DNA from: Amoebophrya sp. A120 | Lineage: Eukaryota; Sar; Dinophyceae; Syndiniales; Amoebophryaceae | Reading direction: 5' to 3' | DNA: 64,000 nt | Assembly: GCA_905178155.1 (NCBI GenBank) | Contig: CAJINV010000003.1 | Coordinates: 4,375,863 to 4,439,862 of the forward strand | In this document: in pieces, positions 22,801 through 32,181 of the stretch | How the letters are laid out: every line of letters starts with the position of its first letter | Position numbering within the stretch: position 1 is the stretch's first letter | The notes under the pieces: model-generated | Database searches by the model: none | Seen by the model: only the letters and a program-made list of their open reading frames with translations | What the model was told of the DNA's origin: nothing | Made by a program: the position numbers and the translations under genes

Positions 22801-25800
22801 CCGGCCGGGTGCGCGCCGTCTTCCTCGCTTTCGGAGCCCTCCGACGCTACGTCCTGGTCCTGCTGCCCATCCTCGACATCAAACGCAACTGCTTGCTTCT
22901 TAGGCCGCCTCCGCGCTTTCTTTGCGGGTGGTCCTGGTGAGGGGCCGGTGCCCGCAATCAGAGCCTCAAGCTCGTCCGCACTGCTGTCGAGATCAAGCGC
23001 CGGGGACACGGGCACCTGCAAGCGCAGCTTTGCATCATCCCCGGCAGGACCAGGAGCTACTGGTGTATTAGTCATCTCTTCCTGGCCGCCAACAGTGTCG
23101 CTTTCGCCAAGGTGGTGTGCAGCTGGTGCACCAACATTCTCAACAGCGGTAGCATCTTGTCCGCCATCTGCAGCTAAATTGGCTTGCGAGACCGAGTCCG
23201 GATCAGTGGCTGGATGTGGATCTTTTTGCTCCACTAGCGCTGCGGCTGCGCCATCAGCTGCATCCCCATTTTGCAGCTCTTCCCCTTGGCCTTCTGGACT
23301 GCCCGCCTCTGTGGCGGCAACCAGTGCCGCGGTGTCCACAGAATGTTCTTGTTCTGCTACAGAACGTGGTGCGTCGTTCATTTCGGGTTGATGAGAGTGT
23401 TGGTCCGCGTCTTCCCGCTCCCGCTTCTCATCTTCCGAAACAATCTCCCGCAGAACTTCGTTGACTTCGACCGCCCCCTCAGGCGCGATCTGCGACGAGT
23501 CGGGTGCCGTTTCCGCAGTGTGCGAGCCCTCCTTGTTTCGGGTCGCAGTGCCTAACTTCACGGCTGTTCGCAGCACCGACCAGGATCGCGACGGAGCAGC
23601 AAAGAGTGACCGCTTCTGCTCCCCTTTATTCTCGTCTCGGTTGGAAGTAGAAGATGCTGAGGAGTCAGTGTCTTTGTCTTCTTTTTCATTCCCCGCACTG
23701 GACGCCTGAGACGCATAACTCGAAAAGACCGAGGGGTCTATGTCATCTCCCAGCTTCTCCGGGTTTCGAAGGGCCGCCCCGAGGCGCACGGCCCCGCGAA
23801 GCTTTGCCCAACTCTTTTGGGCCGGTGCGAGTTCGACGGGCTGCCCCGGGGCCTGCTGCTTTTTGAAATTCCCAGAGCCGAGGTTCATCGCGGCACGAAC
23901 CTTGCCCCACCTGCTTGCCTGTTTCACCTTCAGCCGCATTTGCGCCAAACTCTCCAATTTCTTTTTCTTGTCTAGCAAGGCTTGCTGTCTCTGCTGCTCC
24001 TGCGTCATGCGCTCGCGCAGACTCGTTGCGTCTTTTTCGTTCTCGGCCGCTGCTGCATCCGCAGGACTGGAGGGCGCCTCGACTTCCAATTCCTGTCCCA
24101 CGCGGCCCGTGACGCCTCTAGCCTTCACCTCGAGCCGAAAGGTTTCCATCATTTTGTCCACAGATTCTTCGTATTCCTTTTCCATCTGGTCCATCTTTCC
24201 GCTGGCCAGTGCAGCTTGCAAATCCGCTTTGCGCTGCTTCTTTTTCTTCTCCTCCTCGAGGACTCGCTTTTTCCGCTGCACTTCCTTCTCGCGCTTCAGG
24301 TGCATTGCGTTTTTCCTGCTCTCGGCCAGGTGCTCCGACAACGCATTGCTCCAAACTTCCATGATCGCCAGCTCCCGCTCCAGCTCCCGATCGATCAACT
24401 TGCCGTCGGAAATGCGAAGTCGGATCTGGGAAATCACGAACTCGATTCCCACCGTAATTGCGTCCCAACTGACCAACTCGTTCGCCACGGCCAACCGCTC
24501 CTCACGCGGGAACCCCCGCTGCGCTTCTTTCTTCGCGGCCGCCGTCTGCTGTTGGCGTTCCCGACGCTCTTTCCGCGCCGCGGCGAGCATTCGGTCGACG
24601 GCCTTCTGCATCTCATCCCCGCCCAAGTCTTCCTGCTGCAGAACCGCGTCCGGGAGCACCATCGGCCCATCGTCCTCGTCTTCATCATTCACGTCCAGGG
24701 CCTTTTTCATGCGCTCCTTCCCGCCTTTCACGAGTTTCACCAGTCCCACGACGGCCATCTTACCAGCTTTTCCCACAAACGCCTTTGCTTTCCCCGGCAG
24801 CGTGGTCGGCTCCTCGTCTTCCTCGTCTTCCTCCTCGATTTTCTTTTTCCGGGTGTCGTACTTTTCCATGCCCGCAAATTTCATTCCGGGGTTCAGCAGT
24901 AGCTGTTGGCGCACAATCTCCGAGTTGGCGTCCTCATCGGTGTTGCCGGGCACCGCCTCGATCTCCTCGAGCCGATCTTCCGCGTCCTCCGCCAGCTCGT
25001 TGTCCAGCCTCTGGCGGATCAGATTGAGCCGCTCGAGGCACTGCAACACGTAGTCCTTGTACAAGGCAAAAATGAGCCCCGATCGCAGGCCCGCCGGATA
25101 CAGGTAGGCCACGTCGGGAATTTTGCCGCCGCTGGTCTGGAACCGCTTCGCCAGCTCTTTCGCTCGCAGGATCTCCGTCTGCTCCGGGGTGTACAGCCGC
25201 TCCTGCTGCAGCGTGGCCACGCGAATCTCTGTCACGGTCCGCGCGAGCGTGTCGAGCGAATAGTATTTCCGGTAGTACGGCAACTGCAGCAGAAACATGT
25301 TCCGTCTGCGCTCTAGCAAAGCGATTTCGAGGGGGTCCTTGATGGAAATGATTTCCGAAATGATACCCGTGATCAGCTCTTCGCCCCACTGCACGCCCTC
25401 CGCCGCGTCTGCCTGTTGCGAGTTGGCGAACGACACCGAGGCCGACTTTTGCAGCAACGACCGCTTTTTCTCTATACCCGGCGTCGCCTCCTTTTTTGCG
25501 GCGCTAGTACCGAGCAAAGACTCGATTTTCACCGCGCTGCCGCGCGGTTTCGGCGTCATCAGGATCCACTTGTTGGCGCCGCACCCGAACCCGGTGAATT
25601 TCCCGCGTTCCACGGCGCCGACGATGTCGTCCAGAGTCCTTTCGCGGTCTTTCAAACCCACCAGCTTTTCCACCACCGCGGGCTTTTCGATCAGCTCGCG
25701 CACCAGGCGGAGCAGGTCATTCGTGTCGCCCCCCTCGGTTTTCACGAACCCGGTGAACCGCTTCACCTCGAGCCGCAGGAAATTCTCGGTCGCCTGGTTC

Positions 25801-26726
25801 AACCGCTCCGAGTATTCGTGCAGCGACTCTTCCATCGGTTTGTACGGCGCCGTCTTGGTTTCCATGCGCGAAGCCAAATTCGTCGACTTCTTCTTGCCCT
25901 TACCCTCCTCGTCGTCTATTTCCGCGTCCAGATCGAGGCCGATCGCCATGGCGGAGCCATCGCGGTTCCCGGTCCCACCGCCGACGTTCATGATCTGGTC
26001 CCGCCGCCGCTTCTCCGCCGCCAGCCGCTCCTCGAGCAGCTTGTCGGCCTTCAGCGTTTCCTTCCGGCGCTCGGTCTCGTCCGTGCCGCGCCCGAACTGC
26101 TCGGCGTCCGAATCCTCCTGGTCGCGCTCGTCGTAGGCGGTCAACACGGACCTTCTCTTCCGGACGCGCAACAGCTGCCACTCCTGCTCCGCCTCCAGCT
26201 TCTCCTTCACCGAGTACTTCTCGCGGCGCCGCTTCAGCCCAAGGATCTCAACGCGGAAATTTTCAAAAGCATCCAAGAGCCCGTCGCTCAACTTCTGGTT
26301 CCACGGCTTCGCCTTCCAGGCCTCCTGCCGTTTCAGCTCGAGAATTTCCTGCAGCTTCGAATCGTCCGCCATGTCCTGCTTCGCGGCGCGCACGAAATCC
26401 AGCTCCCCCTTCTTCCGGTCCACCTGGTCGACATGTCTTACCTTCTTGTCCACCCGCCGCGCGATTTCCTCCTCGTCGTCGGACTCGTGAAAGTCTTTCA
26501 CCCCCTCGACGATCCCCGTGACATGCCGCGTGAAGCCGGCGCGCTGCTGGTTCTTGCGCTTGCTGGCAGCGCGGTACATGTCGCGGTACTCGACGAAGTC
26601 CTTCACCACATAATTCGTCTTCACCGCCATCCGGCTCACCGTGGTGGAAGCCAACCGGAACCGTTCCAGCCCCTTCTTCCCCCCCTCCGTCATCTGGTCC
26701 CGGTTGAAGTCCGAGTACTTCGGCAT
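19851..26726 (-). CDS. Giant coiled-coil protein with SPRY domain and repeated W-x2-LR-x-A motif
   Basis: An uninterrupted frame gives about 2,291 residues from the first ATG (26726); it stays open a little further upstream through TTG. The N-terminal 850 residues are highly charged and helical, with coiled-coil stretches. Between about 935 and 1,065 and again near 2,260 a short motif recurs: RWGKVRAAMNLG, SWAKLRGAVRLGAALR, SWSVLRTAVKLGTATR and RWAALRGAAKFGGALK. A SPRY/B30.2-type domain occupies about 1,440-1,625 (QRFICFEFQCFDMIPDFSL; VNFYVNRDPVFAKFQF; IRVDFGGYGYSPV). A Cys/His cluster near 1,910-1,950 (CRVGKCGCEKF, ICANCGHRERCH) looks zinc-binding. Acidic and Ser-rich linkers join these parts. 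SPRY domains mediate protein binding. A scaffold role in cytoskeleton or signalling is a guess, and I do not recognise an orthologue. Confidence 0.8.
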   Translation of the reverse strand: MPKYSDFNRDQMTEGGKKGLERFRLASTTVSRMAVKTNYVVKDFVEYRDMYRAASKRKNQQRAGFTRHVTGIVEGVKDFHESDDEEEIARRVDKKVRHVDQVDRKKGELDFVRAAKQDMADDSKLQEILELKRQEAWKAKPWNQKLSDGLLDAFENFRVEILGLKRRREKYSVKEKLEAEQEWQLLRVRKRRSVLTAYDERDQEDSDAEQFGRGTDETERRKETLKADKLLEERLAAEKRRRDQIMNVGGGTGNRDGSAMAIGLDLDAEIDDEEGKGKKKSTNLASRMETKTAPYKPMEESLHEYSERLNQATENFLRLEVKRFTGFVKTEGGDTNDLLRLVRELIEKPAVVEKLVGLKDRERTLDDIVGAVERGKFTGFGCGANKWILMTPKPRGSAVKIESLLGTSAAKKEATPGIEKKRSLLQKSASVSFANSQQADAAEGVQWGEELITGIISEIISIKDPLEIALLERRRNMFLLQLPYYRKYYSLDTLARTVTEIRVATLQQERLYTPEQTEILRAKELAKRFQTSGGKIPDVAYLYPAGLRSGLIFALYKDYVLQCLERLNLIRQRLDNELAEDAEDRLEEIEAVPGNTDEDANSEIVRQQLLLNPGMKFAGMEKYDTRKKKIEEEDEEDEEPTTLPGKAKAFVGKAGKMAVVGLVKLVKGGKERMKKALDVNDEDEDDGPMVLPDAVLQQEDLGGDEMQKAVDRMLAAARKERRERQQQTAAAKKEAQRGFPREERLAVANELVSWDAITVGIEFVISQIRLRISDGKLIDRELERELAIMEVWSNALSEHLAESRKNAMHLKREKEVQRKKRVLEEEKKKKQRKADLQAALASGKMDQMEKEYEESVDKMMETFRLEVKARGVTGRVGQELEVEAPSSPADAAAAENEKDATSLRERMTQEQQRQQALLDKKKKLESLAQMRLKVKQASRWGKVRAAMNLGSGNFKKQQAPGQPVELAPAQKSWAKLRGAVRLGAALRNPEKLGDDIDPSVFSSYASQASSAGNEKEDKDTDSSASSTSNRDENKGEQKRSLFAAPSRSWSVLRTAVKLGTATRNKEGSHTAETAPDSSQIAPEGAVEVNEVLREIVSEDEKREREDADQHSHQPEMNDAPRSVAEQEHSVDTAALVAATEAGSPEGQGEELQNGDAADGAAAALVEQKDPHPATDPDSVSQANLAADGGQDATAVENVGAPAAHHLGESDTVGGQEEMTNTPVAPGPAGDDAKLRLQVPVSPALDLDSSADELEALIAGTGPSPGPPAKKARRRPKKQAVAFDVEDGQQDQDVASEGSESEEDGAHPAGEEDASSSGSSTIADGTSSKEDLGTQSLVPAAGGPKPRGWVERHARKAQGTIAALSYCTGYRSGRLVRRAGVKAKRILTFRTVRKIRRSAPVVANKVGGHLRDFFLPESIRNDIKEQVLMGRRFQLLRDYAICPYNVAEYLDRAYVKFRVPGQKRNITSNFPLPDQRFICFEFQCFDMIPDFSLVQVGFALKPSYGSKLPGEFQTSLGYNNLGWVHKFDEDDYTGHPARAFTNKPFYEEDIVTCLIDRKVGMVNFYVNRDPVFAKFQFFKALHLASRDPCYVCIGVKEAATIRVDFGGYGYSPVTNAVIWREERMRNCGLHWSTCMFGEYSDDREPVDVVGLRLNYFLSQDFLQRQKQQKLEEEKMVTTEEFELVRSCAKTLSEEMVLQGRAGDEKQQEKMRAAKEEAHIYKRKVMRAQTPEEAQMRQAFLMRMSYMLPQRDVTNQVGTAMGIIAERGTSFRELVEQQMADTGELDRLYTPRNEDELEESEEEAPEPVSPTQSEQSPVNKSGSEGGREDGETDEELLSPEEVMGRSESKEAEALLEIEMAREAAEKAALPGGGKKPKKHLSPALDREETERRMEVAYGFKLVYASDYYRPKKTRCRVGKCGCEKFERDKDLEDQEICANCGHRERCHRSVRELSRPQTAENDQYAAKNVPLDIFDYLSGRSQRVYRWRSYSLGTEVDRMMTADMKRQGFHKQKEFMIGRKYEIDPMILAMKRNYYNVDNGMILANDSFTDATVMARPWTHGGFRGERAAQWFVEETERRKKRELERLRKEREKRMKRKQKRGKGARGGAGEKDDVKPPKAGGGKKLDPMGVTPPAGFGSLFASAIPEDSVMGGEDICPPATTKLEEGEYEGKTLADLEFARMPGDAAAGDEGASPQKAGNFKDDDDGANSSGKSGKSQTVKSRSATKDGEESSDDSGKDGDDTDEDKPVVPATPSTASTGAKRWAALRGAAKFGGALKKLSTGGAPASAGKQL

Positions 26727-27720
26727 GTTGAAGCTTTTGTTCTTGCGCTGGTGGCCGTCGGCGAACAGGAGCAATAAGTCGTTTTAGAAGCCTCGAGTCG
26801 CTTCTCCCGAAAATTTTCACAGCTCTGCTATGCACCAGGCACGCAGAACGGACCGCTCTTGGCCCGCCACAACAGAAAGTCGTTAGGTGGCATTTTCATG
26901 CGAAGATGCAATCAACAAAACGAAAACAACACTCCCTGCGGAGAACCATGATGTTGAATGGAGAATACCATTCACTTCTGATAAAGAACTATTGCTGTCG
27001 AGTTACTCATATGTCCAGACTCAGATCGATTCAAATCAAATTTCAGGTGTGGTCATCGGCGCAATCAACGAAGAGCAATGGGAATTTTTAATGAGGTCCT
27101 GCGAGAAATTCAGTTTGGTAGAAGACGATGAGTTTAGTTGGTAAAATTTTCTACAACGACACAGGTAATACGACCGACACATACTTGAGATAGAAGATAC
27201 GTGGCCGCGAAGTGGTGATGTAGTTACGACTTTGGTTCTTACTTTGATTGCAAGGTAAGCATTGCTTCACAACATGCAGATGCGCGTACGTATTCGCATT
27301 GTGTTTTTGGATAGCTTAGTATTGGACGAAGTTACTTTAGTTTCGGGTGTCCGTGCGATCAGATCTAGTCAGTTACGATTCGGAACGATGAAGGAGCAAG
27401 TCTGATGTTCCAGCACGAATAGAAAGAAGACGATGGAAAGACGGAAACGATGAAAGAGGGTAGAACGAGAACTATGGAACAACTTTAGAACCACGAACAT
27501 TCACTACAGCGAGAAGATGCACGTTCCGGCACGATAGCTACCTGCGTTTTCTTTTGGAAACGAAAAGCCGCAAGGCTTCTGCTTTTGCTTTTCACTTTTG
27601 TCGGTCTGGTTAATGCAAGAAGGGGCGCACTTCTGCATTTGTTGGTCTTTCTTACATCGAAATAATGCCCTTGTCTTTATTCATTGTCATTTAGCTGATT
27701 CTTTTTGTCGATCCATACGT
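26727..27720. other. Intergenic region between the SPRY and SNF2 genes
   Basis: About 1 kb. A plus-strand ORF of 85 codons (26887-27144) is present but has no recognisable domain and opposes the direction of every supported gene. The interval 27370-27500 is purine-rich with repeated GATGAAR words. Nothing else is seen. Confidence 0.4.
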
Positions 27721-30700
27721 CTATCTTCGCTGGCGTTTCGCACCGAACGAAGAGCTGGCGGACACGGTCTGCGCGTTTTGCACCCATGGCTGCACGCGCT
27801 TGTTTCCGAGACTCGATCCACGAAGCAGATCAAACATGAGTCCTTGTCGCTTTTCCTTCTGTTTGTCCATTTCCTCTTTGCTGATCTTCGTGTTCGCGCT
27901 CGCATTACCAATGTCGTTCTTCTGTTGCTGCATGTGCAGCATCCGCTCTTCGATGCTCAGTTCGGAGACTGCATGTGGCAGAGTCGCTGACTGCTGGATT
28001 CGGGAACTAATCTCCATCGTCCCCGAACGGCTCGAGGCAGACGAAGAGCTGGAGCTGCTGGTCGCTGATGCGCTACTGGCTTTCTCCTTCGGAAACGTTG
28101 TGATCAGTCGTATAACGTCGATGTCGTGGTCCAGGCCAAACCGGTGCGCGCGCGCGATGGCTTGCTCTTCCATTGGCAAATTCCAGTGCGGCTCGCACAA
28201 CACGACTTTTTTGGCTTTTGTCAGCGTAATTCCGACTCCCGCAGCCTTCAAGCTACAGAACATCACATCAATCTCGCCGTTTTGAAACGCTTGCACCAGC
28301 CCCGACCGCCTGTGTGGCGTCAGGCCCCCGCGAAGGATCCCCGTGGCACAGCGCCGCAACGGCACACCGTTCGGGGTCGCATCCAGCACGCACGCGTGTT
28401 GCAGCAGTTGCAAAAAGGTCGTGAAGGACGAAAAAATGAGAAGTGGTTCGCCGGGCCTGGCCTCGCGAACCAGTTTCAAAATGGCATTTACCTTGGGAGC
28501 ATTTGCAAACTGCTCGCGTTCCTCAGCGGTTCTTAAGGGACCACTGTCTATCACTGAAATTGCCTCGACCGCTGCGGAGGACGATGCGGAGTTGTTCCCA
28601 GGCGAAGCTTTACCCGCAGCGCGACCTTGCTGCGGCGACACGCCGTCCAGCAGCAGTCCCTTCGGTGGGTGGCACATGTACTGCGTGTCTGCCACCGGTG
28701 CGCGGCAGTAGGGACATTCGCGCCTGGTTTTCAAGGCTTCTTCCAGGCACGCAGTGTGGAAGCAGTGTAGGCAGGCGAGTAAACAGCACACCGAGCTATT
28801 CTGCTTGGGTTCCGTGGCGCTGATCTCCATGTCTTCCATGCAGATGGAGCACCCGTGCGGCTCGTCGAGCGCACCCTGGAAGATTTCCTCGACGGTCTTC
28901 GAAATGGACTTGTCATTTTCCCCGTGTTGCACAGTTGTTAGCACCTGCCCTCGCTTCACCGACACCACCGCGGTCGCTTTGTCGATAGTTGTACCCGGTT
29001 TAATCATATTGGGATCCAGAAGCCCCAGCTGTGCCTTGACCTCGCTCTTGGGCTGGGGTTTGAAGAGACCCATGATATTCCGGGCATTGTAGGGCTGCGC
29101 CAGCACCGCGCGCCATTCCTGCGGGATCATCAAGGGACTAAGGTGCAGCTGCCGCAGCTTCGAGATCGCGTGCAAGGCAATCGCGCCCTGGCCACAGCTG
29201 GATCCCGGCCCCGCGATCTCCTTCTCTGCGAATCGCAGCAAGTTTTGACACATCAGGAGGTGCTCAGGGTTGCGCGCTTTGTCTAGCGGCATGCTCCATG
29301 ACTTCTCGTGCTTCCGCGGAAGTTTGAGCAGGGGTCCAGCTACCAGCTCCCCCGGCTGACGCACCTGGTCGTTTTTTCGCCGGCGGAGCATGAAAAACCG
29401 CAACAGCATGTTTGCCCGCTCAAGACCGACCAGCGAGCTCTGTTTCCATGGAGCGACGATGTTCGCTCCGAAGGCCGTGTAGTTCTGCCGGAACGGTTCG
29501 ACCTGCAGAAGCGAAAACAGGGAATACAGGTCTTCGGCTTTGTTCACGAAGGGTGTTGCCGTCAACAGCCACGTGCAGCGCTTTTCTGTTTCCTTCAGAC
29601 CCTCAATTTGCTTGAATTTGTTCCCGGTGCGATTCCGTATCTCATGCGCCTCGTCCAGAATCACCCGGCCCCATTTGCGTGTTTGAAAGCTTTTCGCAGC
29701 GGAGACGAAGGTTTCGTACGACGTCAAGGTGATAGAATGCTGGTGCGGTTCCAAAGCACGCTCCTGAACAACGGTTTGCTTTGAAGCTGCACCGCCAGCC
29801 GTTTGCTTCTTACTCGACTTGCTACCTTTCAACTCTCCCGCTGATGTCCCACTCCTGCCATTCTTCGTTGGCTTTTTCGAAGAACCTGAGTTCATCTCAA
29901 CATCGTCGTCCTTCTCGGTGTCCACATTCACGATGCAGTTGTCCGCAGGCAGCTCCTTCCTGTTTTCATGGTACAGGAATAGAACGAATTGATCCTTGAA
30001 GAGCGGGTTCGAAACTAGTAAATTGTTGATCTCAGCCGCCCAAACATCGTACAAAACCGCTGGGGGTGCGACGATCAACGTGTGTCGGAGCGGATTTTTC
30101 GCGCAGACTGCCAGCATCTGCCGCGTTTTCCCCAAACCCATTTCGTCCGCAACAATCCCGCCGCGCGGCACACGCACTTCGTTTCTCCTCCTCCGCTTTT
30201 TCTCGTCGTCAAAAATGCAGTGCACAAGCGGGCTCGGAGTCGGACCACCAGTGTGTAGTCCCCTACTCTCGACGCCTCGCATGCGCTCCGCAACCGTCAA
30301 CTGGGCGCCTTCCCAGTGCGGACCGAGTTCTTGGCTGCTCTCCCGGTCCAGCATCCACTTCAAACCCTTCTGCTGGTGCGGTCGCAAAGCGAACCGAGGG
30401 CAGTTTCGTACGTTCTCCATGGGCATGGATTCATACTTGACGTTGTTCTCGTACAGCTTTGCTAGTTGCTCCTCCGGGGTCAGCCGCGCTTTTGCGGTCT
30501 TCATATCCTTTGCGGACGCGTGTCCCTTCTTTCCGTGAAAAACCCCCGTGGCAGCCTGGGCAAACATCTTTTTCCAGTCGCTCTTTGTCAACTGCAGCCC
30601 AGTATCCGAGCGCTCCAAAATGCCTTGCGGCTCGACCGCAATTGTGTGCTTCTTATTCCGGTAACACTGAATATGCCGCAGGTCCGCCGCACGTTGCCGC

Positions 30701-31431
30701 AAGCGAATCTGCGCCTGCTCTTTCAAGGTTTCGTCGGGCGTGGCAAAGTCGATGTAGACCTGGACGGCGGCTCTCACCTTTTTAAACGGGTTCCCCTCGT
30801 ACGTCCCTTCAAAGCAGCTCGTCAGGGAGGATTCCGTGTAGAATCGCGTTGCGGAGGGAGACTCCACGTGCGTCAACAAGCTCTTAAAATCCCGGGCCAA
30901 GCTCACGTCCATCCAACCGCAAGCCTTCCAGTGTTTGTTGTAGAAAAAACCCGTCAGCGGCCAGAAGTGAGCAATGTCTTCCTTCGAATAAAAATCCGAA
31001 CAGTTGGTGTCCGGCCATCCCGGGGGAACCCAGCTGCCTGGCACGTACTGCCTGTACACATTGCACTCCACCTGCATGAACCACCGCCGGGACGTCACGT
31101 TGTCCGGTACCTCGACGGCCGCCGGAACTTCTCGGGCAACCGCGGCAGACGCCGAAGCCGCAGCAGAACTGTTGTTTCTACCATTCGTGAAGGGTAGTTG
31201 CCGCCCTCCTCCAGAGGGCGCCGGGGGTGCCTTAGGCTGTGCTACTGGTACACGGGTCTTGCTAGTGTCCACGACCGGCGAAGGCGAGTCACTGTCGGAC
31301 GAGTCAGAGTCGCTGCCGCTACTCGGACTGACATTCCGAAGGGGTACCTCGGAATCGCTAGTTTCGCTGCCGCTACTGCCAAAGTTGGCATACCACGGGT
31401 CGTCACTCCGATCTGGACGCTTTTTACTCAT
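27721..31431 (-). CDS. SNF2-family ATPase with internal RING finger (RAD5/RAD16/HLTF group)
   Basis: A single-exon frame of 1,236 residues starts at the ATG at 31431. The N-terminus is Ser/Asp-rich. The SNF2 ATPase half starts near residue 350 (RFALRPHQQKGLKWMLDRES). It has Walker A DEMGLGKT at about 430, LIVAPPAVL, the DEAH box LDEAHEIRN at about 592, and LLTATPFVNK. A C3HC4-type RING lies between the two helicase halves at about 860-910 (CSICMEDM, CLHCFHTACLEEAL, CPYCRAPV). The C-terminal helicase half (about 985-1,095) has LLIFSSFT, GVGITLTKA and QAIARAHRFG. This order defines the RAD5/RAD16/HLTF group of DNA-dependent ATPases and E3 ubiquitin ligases used in DNA damage tolerance or nucleotide excision repair. 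No HIRAN domain is evident, which favours a RAD16-like member. It is expected to be nuclear. Confidence 0.92.
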   Translation of the reverse strand: MSKKRPDRSDDPWYANFGSSGSETSDSEVPLRNVSPSSGSDSDSSDSDSPSPVVDTSKTRVPVAQPKAPPAPSGGGRQLPFTNGRNNSSAAASASAAVAREVPAAVEVPDNVTSRRWFMQVECNVYRQYVPGSWVPPGWPDTNCSDFYSKEDIAHFWPLTGFFYNKHWKACGWMDVSLARDFKSLLTHVESPSATRFYTESSLTSCFEGTYEGNPFKKVRAAVQVYIDFATPDETLKEQAQIRLRQRAADLRHIQCYRNKKHTIAVEPQGILERSDTGLQLTKSDWKKMFAQAATGVFHGKKGHASAKDMKTAKARLTPEEQLAKLYENNVKYESMPMENVRNCPRFALRPHQQKGLKWMLDRESSQELGPHWEGAQLTVAERMRGVESRGLHTGGPTPSPLVHCIFDDEKKRRRRNEVRVPRGGIVADEMGLGKTRQMLAVCAKNPLRHTLIVAPPAVLYDVWAAEINNLLVSNPLFKDQFVLFLYHENRKELPADNCIVNVDTEKDDDVEMNSGSSKKPTKNGRSGTSAGELKGSKSSKKQTAGGAASKQTVVQERALEPHQHSITLTSYETFVSAAKSFQTRKWGRVILDEAHEIRNRTGNKFKQIEGLKETEKRCTWLLTATPFVNKAEDLYSLFSLLQVEPFRQNYTAFGANIVAPWKQSSLVGLERANMLLRFFMLRRRKNDQVRQPGELVAGPLLKLPRKHEKSWSMPLDKARNPEHLLMCQNLLRFAEKEIAGPGSSCGQGAIALHAISKLRQLHLSPLMIPQEWRAVLAQPYNARNIMGLFKPQPKSEVKAQLGLLDPNMIKPGTTIDKATAVVSVKRGQVLTTVQHGENDKSISKTVEEIFQGALDEPHGCSICMEDMEISATEPKQNSSVCCLLACLHCFHTACLEEALKTRRECPYCRAPVADTQYMCHPPKGLLLDGVSPQQGRAAGKASPGNNSASSSAAVEAISVIDSGPLRTAEEREQFANAPKVNAILKLVREARPGEPLLIFSSFTTFLQLLQHACVLDATPNGVPLRRCATGILRGGLTPHRRSGLVQAFQNGEIDVMFCSLKAAGVGITLTKAKKVVLCEPHWNLPMEEQAIARAHRFGLDHDIDVIRLITTFPKEKASSASATSSSSSSSASSRSGTMEISSRIQQSATLPHAVSELSIEERMLHMQQQKNDIGNASANTKISKEEMDKQKEKRQGLMFDLLRGSSLGNKRVQPWVQNAQTVSASSSFGAKRQRR

Positions 31432-31989
31432 TCTGATTCACAAGTGCAGAAAGAGAATAAACACTGCAGGAATATAATTTACTCTACTGGTTGTACAACT
31501 TATACTGGTTCGCTCGCACTCGAGCACATGTTATTTGTTCATATTCCGATTTGGATTTATTTCTATCTGAACTCTATTTGTTCTACAACAACTTCCTTAC
31601 AAATAAACGACCGTAACCACGCTCTTCGGGTGAGAAAAGAAGTACGTATCCACGACACAGAAACAGGATGTCTATGTGAAAAATCCTGAGTCAATGCTTG
31701 TCTAACGCTAACTAACTCCCCTGTTGTAGGAACCATGCTAATGCAGTTTGATGTGCATGTACCTAGTTGTCTTGTCTCCATTTATCAACCTTGCATGGGT
31801 TGCGATCAAAATGATTCAAAATTTGCCGCAGTTTCGGGTGATCGCCTTCTGAGTTCAATCTTAATGAAGCACCTTGATCCTTACTGCAGCCCTCCCAAGT
31901 GATCGATACTGCTCATCGATGCGAAATTTCGCAGGTTGTTGTAGGTCATCACGCACGATCTTGCATGCTCATACTCCTTTTTCTTTCAA
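31432..31989. other. Intergenic region upstream of the SNF2 gene
   Basis: About 560 AT-rich bp forming the 5' flank of the SNF2-RING gene. No ORF with coding character. The second snoRNA copy follows immediately. Confidence 0.45.
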
Positions 31990-32085
31990 ACAAAGTCAGG
32001 GCGATGAAGGATGAATTGGTAAAAGGTTCTTCACTGCTTCGATCAGAAGCAGAACTGAACTTTTGAAGTGTCATCATTCTCGAGG
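31990..32085 (-). ncRNA. Box C/D snoRNA candidate, U38/snR61-like, copy 2
   Basis: This is a diverged copy of the element at 15130-15234. On the minus strand it shows box C ATGATGA (32071-32077, a perfect RUGAUGA), box D' CTGA (32043-32046), a degenerate C' GTGAAGA (32028-32034) and box D CTGA (31996-31999). Both guide blocks are kept: CAGTTCTGCTT before D' and TTCATCCTTCATCGCC before D. The parts between boxes have drifted, which is the pattern of selection on the guides. Unlike copy 1, no long terminal stem is visible. It starts about 100 bp downstream of the stop of the 32182-34924 gene, on the same strand. Confidence 0.7.
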
Positions 32086-32181
32086 AGTTGAACTTGCAGA
32101 TTTTTGGTGATCATCGGGTTTTTGTTTTGTATTCTCGACAAGAAATTGGAGATCTGCAATTTATTTTTGTATGGGCTACAC

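Noticed and set aside
20553-22940. 795-codon plus-strand ORF
   Set aside because: It is antisense to the giant SPRY gene. GC-rich codon bias on the minus strand keeps this frame free of stops; its His/Leu/Arg-rich sequence has no domain.
26887-27144. 85-codon plus-strand ORF as a gene
   Set aside because: No recognised domain, opposite orientation to all genes, and a length expected by chance in AT-rich DNA.
31996-32085. Dispersed MITE explanation for the repeat shared with 15142-15220
   Set aside because: Conservation is confined to C/D boxes and guide stretches, there are no terminal inverted repeats in copy 2, and no target duplications are seen. A snoRNA pair explains it better.
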